In this document: positions 32,851-44,730 of the stretch, piece by piece
How positions within the stretch are numbered: the stretch's first letter is position 1
Layout of the letters: each line of letters starts with the position of its first letter
From: Amorphophallus konjac
Lineage: Eukaryota > Streptophyta > Magnoliopsida > Alismatales > Araceae
Direction: 5' to 3'
Assembly (NCBI GenBank): GCA_022559845.1
Contig: CM040121.1
Span: forward strand, 570,822,140-570,886,139
DNA: 64,000 nucleotides
Notes under the pieces: generated by a model
Seen by the model: the letters and a program-made list of their open reading frames with translations, nothing else
Databases searched by the model: none
What the model was told of the DNA's origin: nothing
Position numbers and translations under genes: made by a program

Positions 32851-34404
32851 TTGTCTGAACTCTCGCAGGTTAGCATGGCAGCCGAGCATAACAAGTGGTA
32901 TCTTGACAGCGGCTGTAGCAGGCACATGACAGGAGACCGGTCCAAATTTAGCAAACTGAAAATGAAGTTTGGGGGCTTGGTCAAATTCGGTGGAAATAAC
33001 AGAGGAAGAATAATTGGAATTGGTACAGTTGGTAAATCCTCTACTAACTCCATTGAAGATGTGTATCTGGTAGAAGGACTTAAGCACAACTTGATATGTA
33101 TAAGTCAACTCTGCGACAAAGGACACAAGGTACTCTTTGACCACAATTCCTGTACTGCTTTTGAGCTAAATTCTGATAACGTCATGTTCAAAGGTCATAG
33201 AGTAAACAACGTATACATCGTAGACCTGGATGATAATCCTGAAACTAACTTGTGTATGTCTGCTAACTCTGAACAGGTTGCTTTTGACTGGCATAGGCGT
33301 CTAGGCCATGCTAGTTTGTCTACAATGAATAAACTGTCTAAGCATAACCTAGTTAGAGGTTTACCCAGAATAAGATTTCAGTTAGGGTCCAAGCTATGTG
33401 ATGCTTGTGCACAAGGTAAACAGACTCGTGCAGTTTTTAAGTTGAGAACTGAGAGTCTTTCATGTAAACCGCTGCAACACTTGCACATGGATCTCTTTGG
33501 TCCTACTCGCATACAAAGTTTGTCAGGTAAGAGATATGGATTAGTCATAGTTGATGACTTCACTAGATTTTCTTGGTTGTTTTGTTTAGCAAATAAAAAT
33601 GATGCTTTTGTTCACTTTGAAGAACTTTTCAATAAAATCAAACTGCAAGGTGAACATAATATCATTACAATTCAGTCTGACCATGGAGGAGAGTTTGAGA
33701 ACTCTTCATTTTCTGAATTTTGCTCAAGAGAGGGAGTGACTCACAAATTCTCTTCTCCCAGGACACCGGAGCAGAACGGAATTGTTGAGAGAAGAAACAG
33801 GTCAATAATTGAAATGGCCAGGACTATGCTGATTGAGAGTGGACTACCAAGGAGATTTTGGGCTGAAGCTGCGAATACTGCATGCTACATTCTAAACCGA
33901 GCCTTGGTAAGACCTACTCATAGGAAAACTCCTTATGAACTTCTCAAGGGTAAGCAGCCAAACATTTCTTACTTTAAAGTTTTTGGCTCCAAATGCTTTA
34001 TTCACAATAATGGTAAGAATGGTTTGGACAAATTTGAAGCTAGAAGCTCTCCTGGAATTTTTCTCGGATATTCAGAAACCTCAAGGGCTTACAGAGTTTT
34101 CAATAAAGATGATCAAACTGTTGAAGAATCACCGCATGTAGTGTTTGATGAAAATGATTTCTCTAACAAAGTGATGAATGATGACAGGGAGTCATCTAAT
34201 GAGGGAGATTTCTTGAAGAAAATTGGAGAAGAAGAGATGCAGCCAGCTGCTCAACCAGAAAACTCACAGCAAGAAGGAGCAGCTGAGGTAGGTGAACCCT
34301 CAGGTGAGATAATATTTCATAAAGACCACCCTAGTGAAAATGTCATAGGCAATGTGCATGATCCTCCTAGGACAAGGTCTCATTTTAGAATTGTCCAAGA
34401 ATAG
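32851..34404 (+). pseudogene. SIRE pol: protease and integrase
   Basis: A 517-codon open stretch. The aspartic protease motif WYLDSGCSRHMTGD is near the start (intact D-S-G). GAG-pre-integrase FDWHRRLGHASLSTM lies at about residue 147. The integrase core lies at about 200-360 (HMDLFGPT, IQSDHGGEFENS, EQNGIVERRNRS, so D-D-E present). TAG at 34402 separates it from reverse transcriptase. These domains look intact in themselves. Confidence 0.88.
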
Positions 34405-34416
34405 GACTTAGCTGCA

Positions 34417-35957
34417 TTGGTATCTCAGGTGGAACCCAAATCTGTGGAAGAAGCCTTAAAACATGATTCTTGGGTATCCGCCATGTGTGAGGAATTAAAT
34501 CAATTTGAGAAAAATATTATATGGGAACTAGTTCCCAGACCTGATAACACTCATGTCATTGGCACTAAATGGGTTTTCAAGAATAAAGTTGATGAGAATG
34601 GAGCTATTTCTAGAAACAAAGCAAGACTTGTAGCTCAAGGCTACAGTCAGGAATTTGGCGTGGATTTTGATGAATCCTATGCCCCAGTGGCTAGGATGGA
34701 AGCTATACGAATTCTGCTTGCATTTGCATGCTCTAGGAACATTCGGCTGCAGCAGATGGATGTCAAAAGCGCATTCTTAAATGGGGTATTGAAGGAAGAG
34801 GTATATGTTGAACAACCTCCAGGTTTTAATTTCTCTGTTCAGCCTAACATGGTTTTTAGGTTGAATAAAGCCCTCTATGGATTGAAGCAGGCTCCCCGAG
34901 CCTGGTATGAGAGACTTTCTGAATTCCTCTTGAGCAAGGCTACACTCGAGGTAAGGTTGACCAAACCCTCTTCACCAAAAATCTCGGAAAGGATTTAATA
35001 GTGGTCCAGGTATATGTTGATGATATCATCTTCGGATCTAACAATTCAAAATTGTGTAAAGAATTTTCTGAATCTATGTCTCATGAATTTGAAATGAGTT
35101 TAGTTGGCGAACTAAAGTATTTTCTTGGGCTGCAGGTCAAACAGATGGAGGATGGTTGTTTCATAAATCAAACCAAGTATACTCTGGAGATGCTGAAAAG
35201 GTTTGGAATGACCAACCTCAAGACTATCTCAACACCCATGGGCACCAACTCCTCACTGGATTCAGACGAAAAAGGTAAAGAGGTGGATGCTAAATTATAT
35301 AGAGGTATGATCGGTTCACTCCTCTACTTAACAGCATCCAGGCCTGACATTCAATTTAGTGTAGGGATGTGTGCCAGATACCAGGCTAGGCCTACTGAAT
35401 TGCATTTGGCAGCTGTAAAAAGAATCTTTAGATACTTATCTGCTACCCATGATCTAGGTCTTTGGTATCCTGCATCATGTAGTTTAGATCTCATTGTATA
35501 TACAGATGCAGATTATGCAGGATGTAAATTGGACAGGAAAAGTACTAGTGGTCACTGCGAATTTTTAGGAGGGTGCCTAGTTTCTTGGGGATCCAAGAAG
35601 CAACACTCTGTGACTCTTTCTACTGCTGAAGCTGAGTATGTGGCAGCAGGGAGCTGTGGCACACAGGTTATATGGATAAAACACCAGCTTCTGGATTACT
35701 CAGTTGAGCTAGGTTGCACTTCCATTTTTTGTGATAATACTAGTGCAATAAGCATTGCAAAGAATCCTGTACTTCATTCTCGAACTAAACACATCGAAAT
35801 CAGACATCATTTTATTCGAGATGAAGTAGCTAGGAAGACCTTTGAGTTGATCCATGTTGGCACTAACTCACAAATTGCAGATATTTTCACTAAGCCACTG
35901 GATACTGAAAATTTTAGCACATTGCGCAGAGAATTAGGCATTTACAGAATTTCATGA
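34417..35957 (+). pseudogene. SIRE pol: reverse transcriptase and RNase H, one frameshift
   Basis: RT begins near 34440 ([14 protein letters not shown]). It shows [14 protein letters not shown] and [21 protein letters not shown]. The frame shifts by one near 34945. It resumes with VYVDDIIFGS (35006, intact active site) and runs through RNase H to the stop at 35957. RNase H retains YTDADYAG, the TAEAEYVA segment, and the ADIFTKPL C-terminal signature. One frameshift and the upstream stop are the only breaks here. Confidence 0.88.
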
Positions 35958-37530
35958 TTGAATAATTGATCTCTGAATAATCTGTCATGTGCTCTTGTGC
36001 TTATCTATACTTATTATCTGTTGCTGAAAATAACCTCATTATGAGTGTTTGCTGATTCACTCGTATTGATTGATATCACTTTGTTTTCTTTGAGGTGTTT
36101 TGAGGTATGTCTTGGTTAAGTCTGAGTTGGAGTCAAGGTCTCAGGGGGAGCTAGATTAATAATAAGAGTCATGCTCTTTTGGCCAAATCTGAACATACTT
36201 TGAACGGACTTTTGTTGACCTTATAAGAGAATCAGTTTGAGTAGGTGTATAAAAGAAATTTTTGGATGTTTTATCCGTTAAGACTGTTCATCTAATTTCT
36301 TGTTGGAATTTCAGCTGTTAGTCCCACTGAGATCAAAATCTGAATTCAAGACTATCTTCCTACACTATAACTGACTTCTGATCTAGCCAGTACAGCATAC
36401 CTACTTAGTCTAGTTAAGTCCGAAATGAGGTATATAGTGTTTTTGTCTGAAAAACTTTGGAGCTGGTGTATTGTTCTCAAACTGAATCAAGACTAATTTA
36501 CAAAGTCTCAAGTGCAGTTTAGTGAAAAATTCATGAAAGAAGTTTTAACAACCTTGTTAACTGTTCATTGAGAAACTGGGACTTTCATCAATGAAGTGAA
36601 AGAATCCCATGTCATGAGATGGCAGTATAAATCAGGTTTAATTAGCTGTCTTGATCATACAGAGCTATGGTACATATCTGGTTAGTAACTGGGGTGTCTG
36701 GCCTCTGGTAAAGGTGTCACCTTAATGTCAACACCAGTTAGAATACTATCTCTGTCCTCTTGTCAGAAGGGGTAATGTGGTCTTGCCACCAAGTAACTGG
36801 GGATTCCTGCCTCTAAACAAGGTGTCTCCCTAATGTCAAAGGTGTACTTGACAGATTTACCTTTGATCTTGACCATCTTTAAAAAATTTCTCCCTCTTGG
36901 TATCAAGATCCTGTTCACTTGGCATTTAGGTCTTGGTTTGTTTATTTTCAATACCACAGGTCTTTGTTTTCCTGACTTCCTTACTTTATACTCTCTGAGT
37001 AAAGACTTACTCTGACCATACTGGTATCTTGTACCTTACTTGCTTAGAATCTGGTTCTGTGTATGGAGCGGATCTTCATTCACCATTTTGCACACAGTCT
37101 GACTAACTGATCCTCAAAATCTTTCACATAAAATTAATGGCTTTCTTAATTGCCTAAACATCTCAATAACTTTCGTTTATCAGCCATACTCTCTCTTGTT
37201 TTCTCTCCACTGTCGGCAATTTTCTTTTCGTGATATCTTCAGACCTGCCCCTAGTTTTGATGATGTCAAAGGGGGAGAGTGTCTTGCTTGTGTTTTGCTG
37301 AGGGGGAGCGAAAGATAAGTGCCCTGAAGGGGGAGCGAAAGATAAGTGCCCTGAGTTATCTAGTCAGAGGAAAGTAGTTGTTGTGTTCAGGGGGAGCTCT
37401 TGGGAGTCGTCAGAGAAGGCGAGTGTGTTGTGTGTCTGCATTGCTTATCTTCATAGCTCGTCTTCATAATCTCATTGCACTTCATCTCTGTTATTTAATA
37501 TAGTGTTGCCATCATCAAAAAGGGGGAGAT
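35958..37530 (+). other. SIRE post-pol region with repeated polypurine tracts
   Basis: No ORF of note where related elements may carry an env-like gene. GGGGGAG tracts occur at about 36146, 37270, 37302, 37328, 37390 and immediately before the 3' LTR at 37521. GGGGGAGCGAAAGATAAGTG is duplicated in tandem at about 37302-37350. Confidence 0.75.
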
Positions 37531-39639
37531 TGTTGGATTTTTGTGACTTCCCTAGTGTTTTGATGATGAGCATCTCATCATCACTATGTTAAATATTATC
37601 ATTTTAATCAGATATCTTGCGTAATGTTATGCATTTAAAATTTTTCATGATTAACAGGAAAACTGCTGTGAGGTAGTACCTTGCATGTCCGTACTGTTCC
37701 TTTCATACTTCGTGTTGCTTGTGTTTACTACACTTCGTGTTGTCCTTTTGTACGTCGTGTTGTTCCAAATATGTTTGTTGATTGTCTTCGTGCTGTTTAC
37801 TAAAGCAGCTCGATTTGTTCTGATGAACTTCGAGTTGTTTTTCTGTGAACCTCGTGTCGTTTCTTCAGTATTTAGTTGCTCATCTCGAGTCATCCTTTTT
37901 TATTTTTGCTCTTGTGTTTTCGTGTCATTTACTGTAGCTACTCGAGTCGTTTTCCTGCTTTCACTGTTTTATCACGTGTCGTTGTAGTCATTCCTACCTT
38001 CTGTCTTCGTGTTGTTTTTCCTAGACCCCGTGTCCTTTTTGCTTTGAGACCACACTTCGTGTCGGTGTCTGTTTTCACCTTCGAGTTGGTTTCAGTCCAT
38101 GTCGTTTCGTGTCGTCCTCGTCTTCGAGTCGTTCGTAAGTTCGAGCAATCTTGTATTCGAGTCATTTTTATGTCTTCGTGTTATCTTTTGTGCTTGTGTC
38201 TTCGTGTTATCTTTTGTGCTTGTGTCTTCGTGTTGTCTTTTGTGCTTGTGTCTTCGTGTTATTTTTGTGTTTGAGTCTTCATGTTATTTCTGTGTTTGTG
38301 TCTTAGTGTTATTTTTTTGTCTTCGTGTTGCTTCTTTCTATCTCCGTCCAGGTTTCCTCTGATCGCGTGTTTTATTACCGCTTTACTCCGTGTTATTTCC
38401 TTCTCACCTTGTGCTGTTCTCATCTGACCTCGTGTCATTCTCTCTTTATTTCGTGCTGTAGTCATCTTGTGTATCTCGTGTCGTTCTTAGTATAGTGCAT
38501 CTCGTATTGCTATCACATACCTCATGCAGTTTTAGTTTTTGTGGCCCTGAGTTTTTAATGGTTTTAATCTCTTTGCAGGAGAAGAAGAAAAAAACAAAAA
38601 AGAAGAAGGTGGTCCGAGGAAGAATATTCCCCAGTGTATGGGGTGCACGTGATCCAATACTAAAGGAATCAATGCTATAAGGGCACATGGCAAGAAGGTT
38701 CTGGATCGAGCGCGGGAAGCACACGCCTTGCATGAACCCTCCTAATCGCTTATAAAAGCACTGTCTCACCATCTACGAAAAGGGTGGAGCTCCGAGGTTA
38801 CAGTAAAGAAATTTGAGTGAGAGCAGAAGAAAAAGAGCCTCCCTGAGAAACAAGAGAGTTCCAGTTGAGAGAGAAGAGAGAGCAGAAGAGTGATCAGAAG
38901 ATGGGTATTGACTTACGGATCAAATCCGAAGTCTGCTGCTCAGTTTGAGCTACATTATTTCTAGTTTCTGAAATTTGGATTCCTTCTTTCTTGTTTTCGT
39001 TTTTATATGTTTTTCCTTCTTGATTGAAAGTTCTCTGTGTTATCTCCTGGTGTTCAGGGGAAGAGAGAGACGTGTTCTCTCTGGTTTACTTGCAACAGAG
39101 GTTGTAGTATTGTTCCCTCTCGTAGAAGAGGTGTTCCCTCTGGGATTCAGAGGAAGAGAGACCTTGGTCTCTGGTTCTAGTGACTGCAGATCACTAGTGT
39201 TCCCTCCGGTTGGAGGAAGAGGAACTTGTTTCCTGTTTCTAGGGACTTGGCGTCCTTAGGGTTCCCTCCGGGTGTGGAGGAAGAGGGGAGGGTGTTCCCC
39301 TGGTGAAGCTGTGAATCAGTCATTGTCGCAGACTGAGTCTGCTTTGCTAGCAGGTGCTAGTGGAAGCCTCACTTCGATTTGAAGTGAGGGGTGGACGTAG
39401 GCAGACTGGAGGTCTGACCGAACCACCTTAAAAATCTCTGGGTACTCGTGTGATTGTCTGTGGTGATTTTGTGGTGTGCCTTCTATCCACTCGAGCTATT
39501 GTCCGCACTGCGTTTTTGTGGGTTCAACTCCGAGATTGCTTGTTTTAAGTGAATCATTCTTCAGTAATTTTTTAATCGGTTGAACACAGTGATCTATTCA
39601 TCCCCTCCCCTTCTAGATCACTTCATATTTCTTGTATCA
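37531..39639 (+). repeat. 3' LTR of the SIRE-type element
   Basis: 2109 bp, very similar to the 5' LTR, with scattered substitutions, a 10-bp insertion near 37572 and one extra TTCGTGTT unit. It ends CTTGTATCA before the AAGCA target duplication. Confidence 0.95.
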
Positions 39640-39644
39640 AAGCA

Positions 39645-40450
39645 AGCATTCGAAACATGTCGGTCACTCAGGGGACCATTTGATATTCGGACGAAAGTCT
39701 GGCTTGAGGGCAGCGTGATCGTCACGGGAAAATCGGAGAATATGTATGCCAGGGTACGGCAAATTCACTGTTCAGAAGAATGGGAAACATTCGGTTAAAT
39801 CCCGGTCAGAGTGGTCGGAAATCAGCGAGTTTATTGGCCCGGTGCAAGATCAAGCCATGACCCTTCTGGAGAAGCTTCCCATAATTAAAGCGAAACTTGC
39901 ATGGGCATCGTTAATATTTCCGGTAACGAAGGGTAGCGAGAAAATGTCCCGGGATTAGATCCTGAAACAAAGATATGTTCGAGGATAGTGGGCTATAGGC
40001 CTAGGGTATGGGTCAGACAATGATCATGATTAGGGCGAACCCGTGGTATAAGCATGACCCAGGAAGGTCTTATTAATATTCCCATGCTAAGGGTCCGGGA
40101 ATGATGAAAGCCGCCTTGTTCCGTTTAGATTTTGTCGATCATTCATGGACCACTTTATGTTCGGACAAAGGTCTGTATTGAAGGTACGACGTAAACAGAA
40201 ACAAACCCGTACAAATGTCTGCCAGGAGATGGCAATTTCAATGAGAAGATGGGATTAGATCCTGGTGACAAGAGGGGGGGACTTCGGTGAGATATTGGCC
40301 CAGAGTGAGGTCGAGCAATAGCCATGACGGGGGAATAACTCCCTGAGGGTGAAGCCCGGCCTACGAGGGCGTCATTAATATTTCTGAACCCAGGGCCCGA
40401 GGGAGACGAAAGTCGTATCATTCTGTTCATTGTTATTATTATCATTTTTT
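39645..40450 (+). repeat. Diverged tandem repeats right of the SIRE element
   Basis: Three related blocks begin near 39680, 40000 and 40140. They share GGACCA...TTCGGAC(G/A)AAAG, CATGACCC, ATTAATATTTC/CC and GGGATTAGATCCTG. They continue the sequence left of the SIRE target site (28264-28559). No coding function is evident. Confidence 0.6.
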
Positions 40451-40670
40451 ATTTATTATTATTATTATTTTTGTTGATCCCCCCTTTTTACCCGTGGGCT
40501 ATGAAATCTTCTTCTATTTATTTTATCATTATTATTTATTTTATTTGTTGTTATTATTATTTTTTGATTTATTATTTCTTTTATTATTATATTTTTTATC
40601 ATTATTATTATATAGAATTCCCCTTTTTATTATCATTATTATGTCCTCCCTTTTTTATGATGTGATGTTT
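40451..40670. repeat. TTA/TTAT-rich low-complexity sequence
   Basis: TTATTATTAT-type sequence with short interruptions. No gene. Confidence 0.75.
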
Positions 40671-43130
40671 TAGATGGATTGTACTGGGTGAGAGTACGGG
40701 AGAGGGTGTACCACTGGGGAGAGCAGGAGTGTACTGGGCGAGGCTGGGCAAGGTGAAGGCAGAGTGTACCGCACGGAGGTTAAAGAGTGTGCCGAGTGGA
40801 GGTTTGGGAGTGTACCACTGGGGAGCGTGCCGGGTTAGGGACTGAAAGGTGTACCGCTGGGGGAGGATGTGAGTGCGCCGGGCAAGGGGACTGAAGGTGT
40901 GTCAGAACAGGATTGAGTTGGGGTGTACCGCTGGGGGAGGTGAGAGCGCACCGGACAGAGGGGGTTGAAGGTGTGCCGGGTAAAGGGTGTTGGCAGGTGT
41001 GTCGGGTGGAAGCTGGGCAAGGTCAGTGCAGATCTGGGCTCGGGTCGGTGCACGTTTGAACTGTAAAGGGGCAAGGTCTGTGCTAGTGTAGCAAGGTCTG
41101 TGCAAGCTAGGCTTGGGGTCTATGCAGGTTTTAGGTAGAGTCTGCAGATATTGAACAAGGTTTGTGCATGTTTGATGGGGTCTATGTACACTAGGATTCA
41201 AGGTCTGTGCACATGTGCACCGGGCTAGGCTGAGGTCGGTGCAGGGCTAGGCTGGGTCGGTGCACATTGGGATGGACTTGGTGCAGCTAGGCTATGTGGG
41301 GGGGGTGAGGTCGATGCTAGTTATGGGCTGAGGTCAGAGCATGTTAGGATGAGGCTGACGCTAGTTGGGATAAGGTTCATGCTGGTTGGGGTTGAGGTAT
41401 GTGCTAGTTGGGGTTAGGCTAGTGCAAACTTGAACTAGGGTCAATGCATGTTCAGACTGTGAAGGGGCAAGGTCGGTGCGTGTTTTCCTAGGCCAAGGTA
41501 GGGTCGGTACAGGTTCTATTAGGCCAATGGACAAGGTCGGTGCAGTGTTCGGGCTGGGCCAGCATGAGGTCAGTGCAGGTTTAGAACAAGGTGGGTGCAT
41601 GTTATGGCCATGAAGGGGCAAGGTCAGTGCAATGTTTGCCTGGCTAGCATGAGGTCGGTGCATGTTTGGTTCAGCCCAGGAGAGGTCAGTGCAAGTCTGG
41701 TTGGGCCAAAGGGGAGGTTAGTGCAAGTTCCAGGTAAGGTCGGTGCAAATCTGGTTGGCTAGGGGGATGAGGTCGGTGCAAATTTGCCTGGGGCCAGCAT
41801 AAGGTCGGTGCAAGGTTGCTTAGGCCCAGGGAAACTCTGTGCACGTTGGAGATGTATAGAAGGCAAGGTCAGTGCATATTTTGATAGGGTCAGTGCACAT
41901 GGAGAACAAGGTCCGTGCATGTTCGAGCGTAGGAAAGCCAAGGTCTTTGCATATGCAGGCTGAAGTATGAGCACGTGAGGCTTAGAGTCTGAGTGCGCCT
42001 GGGGCAAGGTCAGTGTGAGAGGGCTAAGGTCAGTGCAGGTTGGCTAAAGTCTATGCAACTGAAGTGTGCCGGGTTAGGGGTGCACCGTTCGGGGCAGGCC
42101 AAAAGTGTGCCGCCAGAAAGGGGTGTAACTGTACCGAGCGAAGGGCCAACTGGGGTGCACCGGGTGAAGGTTAGGCTGAAGGGAGGCCGATGCAAGAGTG
42201 CCTGAGGTCTGTGCAGCTATGGCTGGCTCAAGGGGAAAGGTCTATGCAGGTGGGGAGTTTTCCTTTACTCACGAAATGCAGGTGTAGGGTTTCTTTTATT
42301 CATAGAATGTATGTGGGGAGTTTCTTTTATTTGATTTTCTTTTATTTATGTAGATCATGTTTGTGGTTGTGTTCGACAGTCCGTCGTAATGATGCATGTG
42401 TCCAGTTATTCGGGCTCTCCGTGGTTCCTTTGTTATTTCGGTGAAGCCATTGCATTAGTATTTATTCTGTTCATTTGTTGTTTCCTTTTGCATTATTGCT
42501 TTCCTTTTATTATTATTGTTATTATGTTAACTCTGACGAAAATTTGGCAGCATCTCCCCTTGACCCAGATGGTAAGGGGGGTAAAGGGGAACACGCCCAC
42601 AAGGAGTGGCATGACTCAACGATTCGAGGTGCGTGCCGAGGCAGCAACACCTTTAAGAAAGCTTTGGAAAACCCGGGGAAAATAATGAATGGGAAACACT
42701 GGGCCAAAATAGGCTGAGGGTGCAACGGATGGAGGGAGCCAAGTGTGCCGGGTGAAGGCAGGCCAAGGGTGTGCCGGTCAAGGCAGACTGAGAGGCGCAC
42801 CAGGCAAGGCACAGAGGGTGCACCGGGCAACGTAGGCTAGGGAGTGCGTCGGCCAAGGCACAGACTAACGAGTGTGTCGGGCAAGAGGGCTAGGAGGTGT
42901 GCCGACCAAGGCACGGGCTAGAGAGTGCACCGGGTGAAGCACCCTGAGGGTGTGCCGGGTAAGGGGGTGGCCACGGTGTGTGCCAGGTTGGAGAGTTACT
43001 AGGGTGTGCCGGTTGAAAGCATAGGAGGAGTGTGCCGGTTGAAGATGCCAAGGGTGTGTTGAGCAAGGTAGGGCACCGTATCGAGAGGGTGGGCAGACCA
43101 CCGTATCAACGAAGGTGGTGAAAGCCACCG
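40670..43130. repeat. 2.4-kb degenerate tandem array (GGTCGGTGCA and GTGYRCCGGG motifs)
   Basis: About 40-50 irregular units. 40690-41010 and 42060-43130 are built on GTGTGCCGGGTGAAGG-like units. 41010-42060 is built on AAGGTCGGTGCAGGTT-like units. Unit lengths run from about 20 to 40 bp with much divergence. The minus-strand ORFs rich in HRP and LTL are by-products of the repeats, not genes. Confidence 0.85.
41373..42669 (+). repeat. Left copy of a near-identical direct repeat (pair with 62704-64000)
   Basis: Every base I compared agrees with the copy exactly 21331 bp to the right, and predicted peptides in the two copies are identical. The match starts abruptly inside the tandem array at AGGTTCATGCTGG and runs on past the window end in the right copy, so its full length is unknown. 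Confidence 0.9.
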
Positions 43131-43894
43131 TGTCAAGGTGGCAGGAGCCACCACATGAGGGGGAATGGTGAAGTCACCAGATGGAGGGGGCAGAAGCTCG
43201 TCCCTGTGAGAGAGAGGGGGAGAGAGAGAGAAAGAGTCTGGGTCTCAACCATGGGCTGGTATGACCCAAACGAGGCTACAAAGGATTTTCTCCCTGGAGG
43301 GCAAACCATAGGGTGCTGCCCATAAGATGGGGCAGACCATGACCGCCTTCTCCTAGAAGGATTCTCCATTTGAGGGGGGGATAGGATGGATAGGGCATCG
43401 TGTAAAGGGGAATCATGAACATGAAGAAAGCAACATAAAAAAAAGAAAAGGGAACGCCATGAGCATCTAGCAAGCTTTCTTCTTTTATTCTCACCAAAAG
43501 GAGCAGCCCAAATGAGCTAATACATTGAGAGGGAAAGAACAGAAAGGGCGGAAAAGCCAAAATAAACACAGTGGGGAGGGGAACGGAGCACCAACTCCTC
43601 CCCTCCCATAGCTCACACTCCTCTCTCTTCACTCTTCACTCCTTCGCACAGGCGGTGGCAGACCGGAGTAGCAGGCTCCCCCCCCCTTTCTTCTCTTCTG
43701 GTCTTCTTCTTCTCTTCTATCTCTCTGGATAGCCAGCCAACCAGCCACGCCCCTAATTCTTTCAATCTTTTTTTCTTTATACCCCTGGCCACGTTGACCA
43801 TCTGCTGACGATGGGAGTCAATTGGAGGTTGACCCCCGGTCTTGTCTTTTGGCAGGGAGTTCCTGCATGTCTAGATGAGGCTTCGACAGCTGAG
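43131..43894. other. GA-rich and pyrimidine-rich spacer before the palindromic element
   Basis: Contains a GA microsatellite (about 43205-43235), short GGTGG...CCACC palindromes at 43090-43160 and a C run at about 43680. No convincing gene. Its end, CGACAGCTGAG, adjoins the terminus at 43895. Confidence 0.45.
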
Positions 43895-44119
43895 TGTAGA
43901 CACGCCAAAATTGACGTTACTGTGAGTACATCTCATATTGCCTTGTAATACCCCAATTTGACCCTCAAATTAGCTGTGTTTGAGTGGTTTTTCCTACTTT
44001 TCTTGGATTTCTCACTTTTTTCTTCTCTTATCCTATTTTTCCTATTTTTCTGGAATTTTCTGGATTTTTCTGGATTTTTCTGAGTATTTTTCTCTATTTT
44101 TATGAATTTTCCGGAATTA

Positions 44120-44730
44120 ACGACTTGGCGTGGGGCGTCTTTTAAATAACGACTTGACATGGGGCATTTCTAAAAAAATTAACGACATATGGTCAGGGCG
44201 TCATTTCTATCAAATTTCCATTTTTCTAGAATTTTCTGAGAATTTTTCGGAATTATTTTGGAATTAACGCCTTAGAGTAAGACGTTACTTTGAATTGAGA
44301 AAAGAATAAAAAAATCGAAATTTAAGAAACGACCTAGGTGCAGGCGTTACTTTTCAAATTCATTTTTTTAATATTATTTTTCAGCCCCTTCCATAGGTGA
44401 TTTGGAGGCCTTCCGGGTGTCAGAAAAATACGCAAAAATAGTCGTTGGAATTAGGGCGACGAGATGCACCTTCACCTAAAAAATGGGAAAATAATATTGA
44501 GAAATAAAAAATGGCCCTATTTTGAATATTTTTTAATTAACGCCCTCATCCAGGGCGTGTTTTAATTAAAGCCTTGGCCTAAGGCGTGTTTTAAAATTTT
44601 CAAATAAAATAATATTTTAATTCCAAAAATTGATTTTTTAAGAAACGCCTTGCTCCAAGGCGTGTTTTTAAAGAAACGCCCCTAGGGTAGGTCGTCAATT
44701 CTTTAATGGACGCCCTTGTTCAAGTCGTGT
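44120..44730. repeat. ACGCC/GGCGT hairpin cluster 1 (left arm)
   Basis: About ten imperfect palindromes of about 20 bp. The clearest are ACGCCCTCATCCAGGGCGT (44540-44558) and ACGCCTTGCTCCAAGGCGT (44645-44663, 8-bp stem, 3-base loop). Flanking bases are AT-rich. Confidence 0.85.

Larger units (their letters stand above)
28565..39639 (+). mobile_element. SIRE/Maximus-type Ty1/copia retrotransposon, 11.1 kb
   Basis: LTRs 28565-30638 and 37531-39639 have TGTTGGATTT...CTTGTATCA ends. The target duplication AAGCA is at 28560-28564 and 39640-39644. A tRNA-Met primer site (30641) and polypurine tract (AAAAGGGGGAGAT) are in place. Gag and pol are recognisable in full but carry several stops and frameshifts. 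The long LTRs, long gag, 1.6-kb post-pol region and repeated GGGGGAG tracts match the SIRE/Maximus lineage. No env-like ORF is seen. Confidence 0.95.

Noticed and set aside
41361..42444. Minus- and plus-strand ORFs in the tandem array, repeated at 62602-63775
   Set aside because: They recur only because the DNA is duplicated and their repeats mirror the nucleotide units; no start context or domain supports genes.
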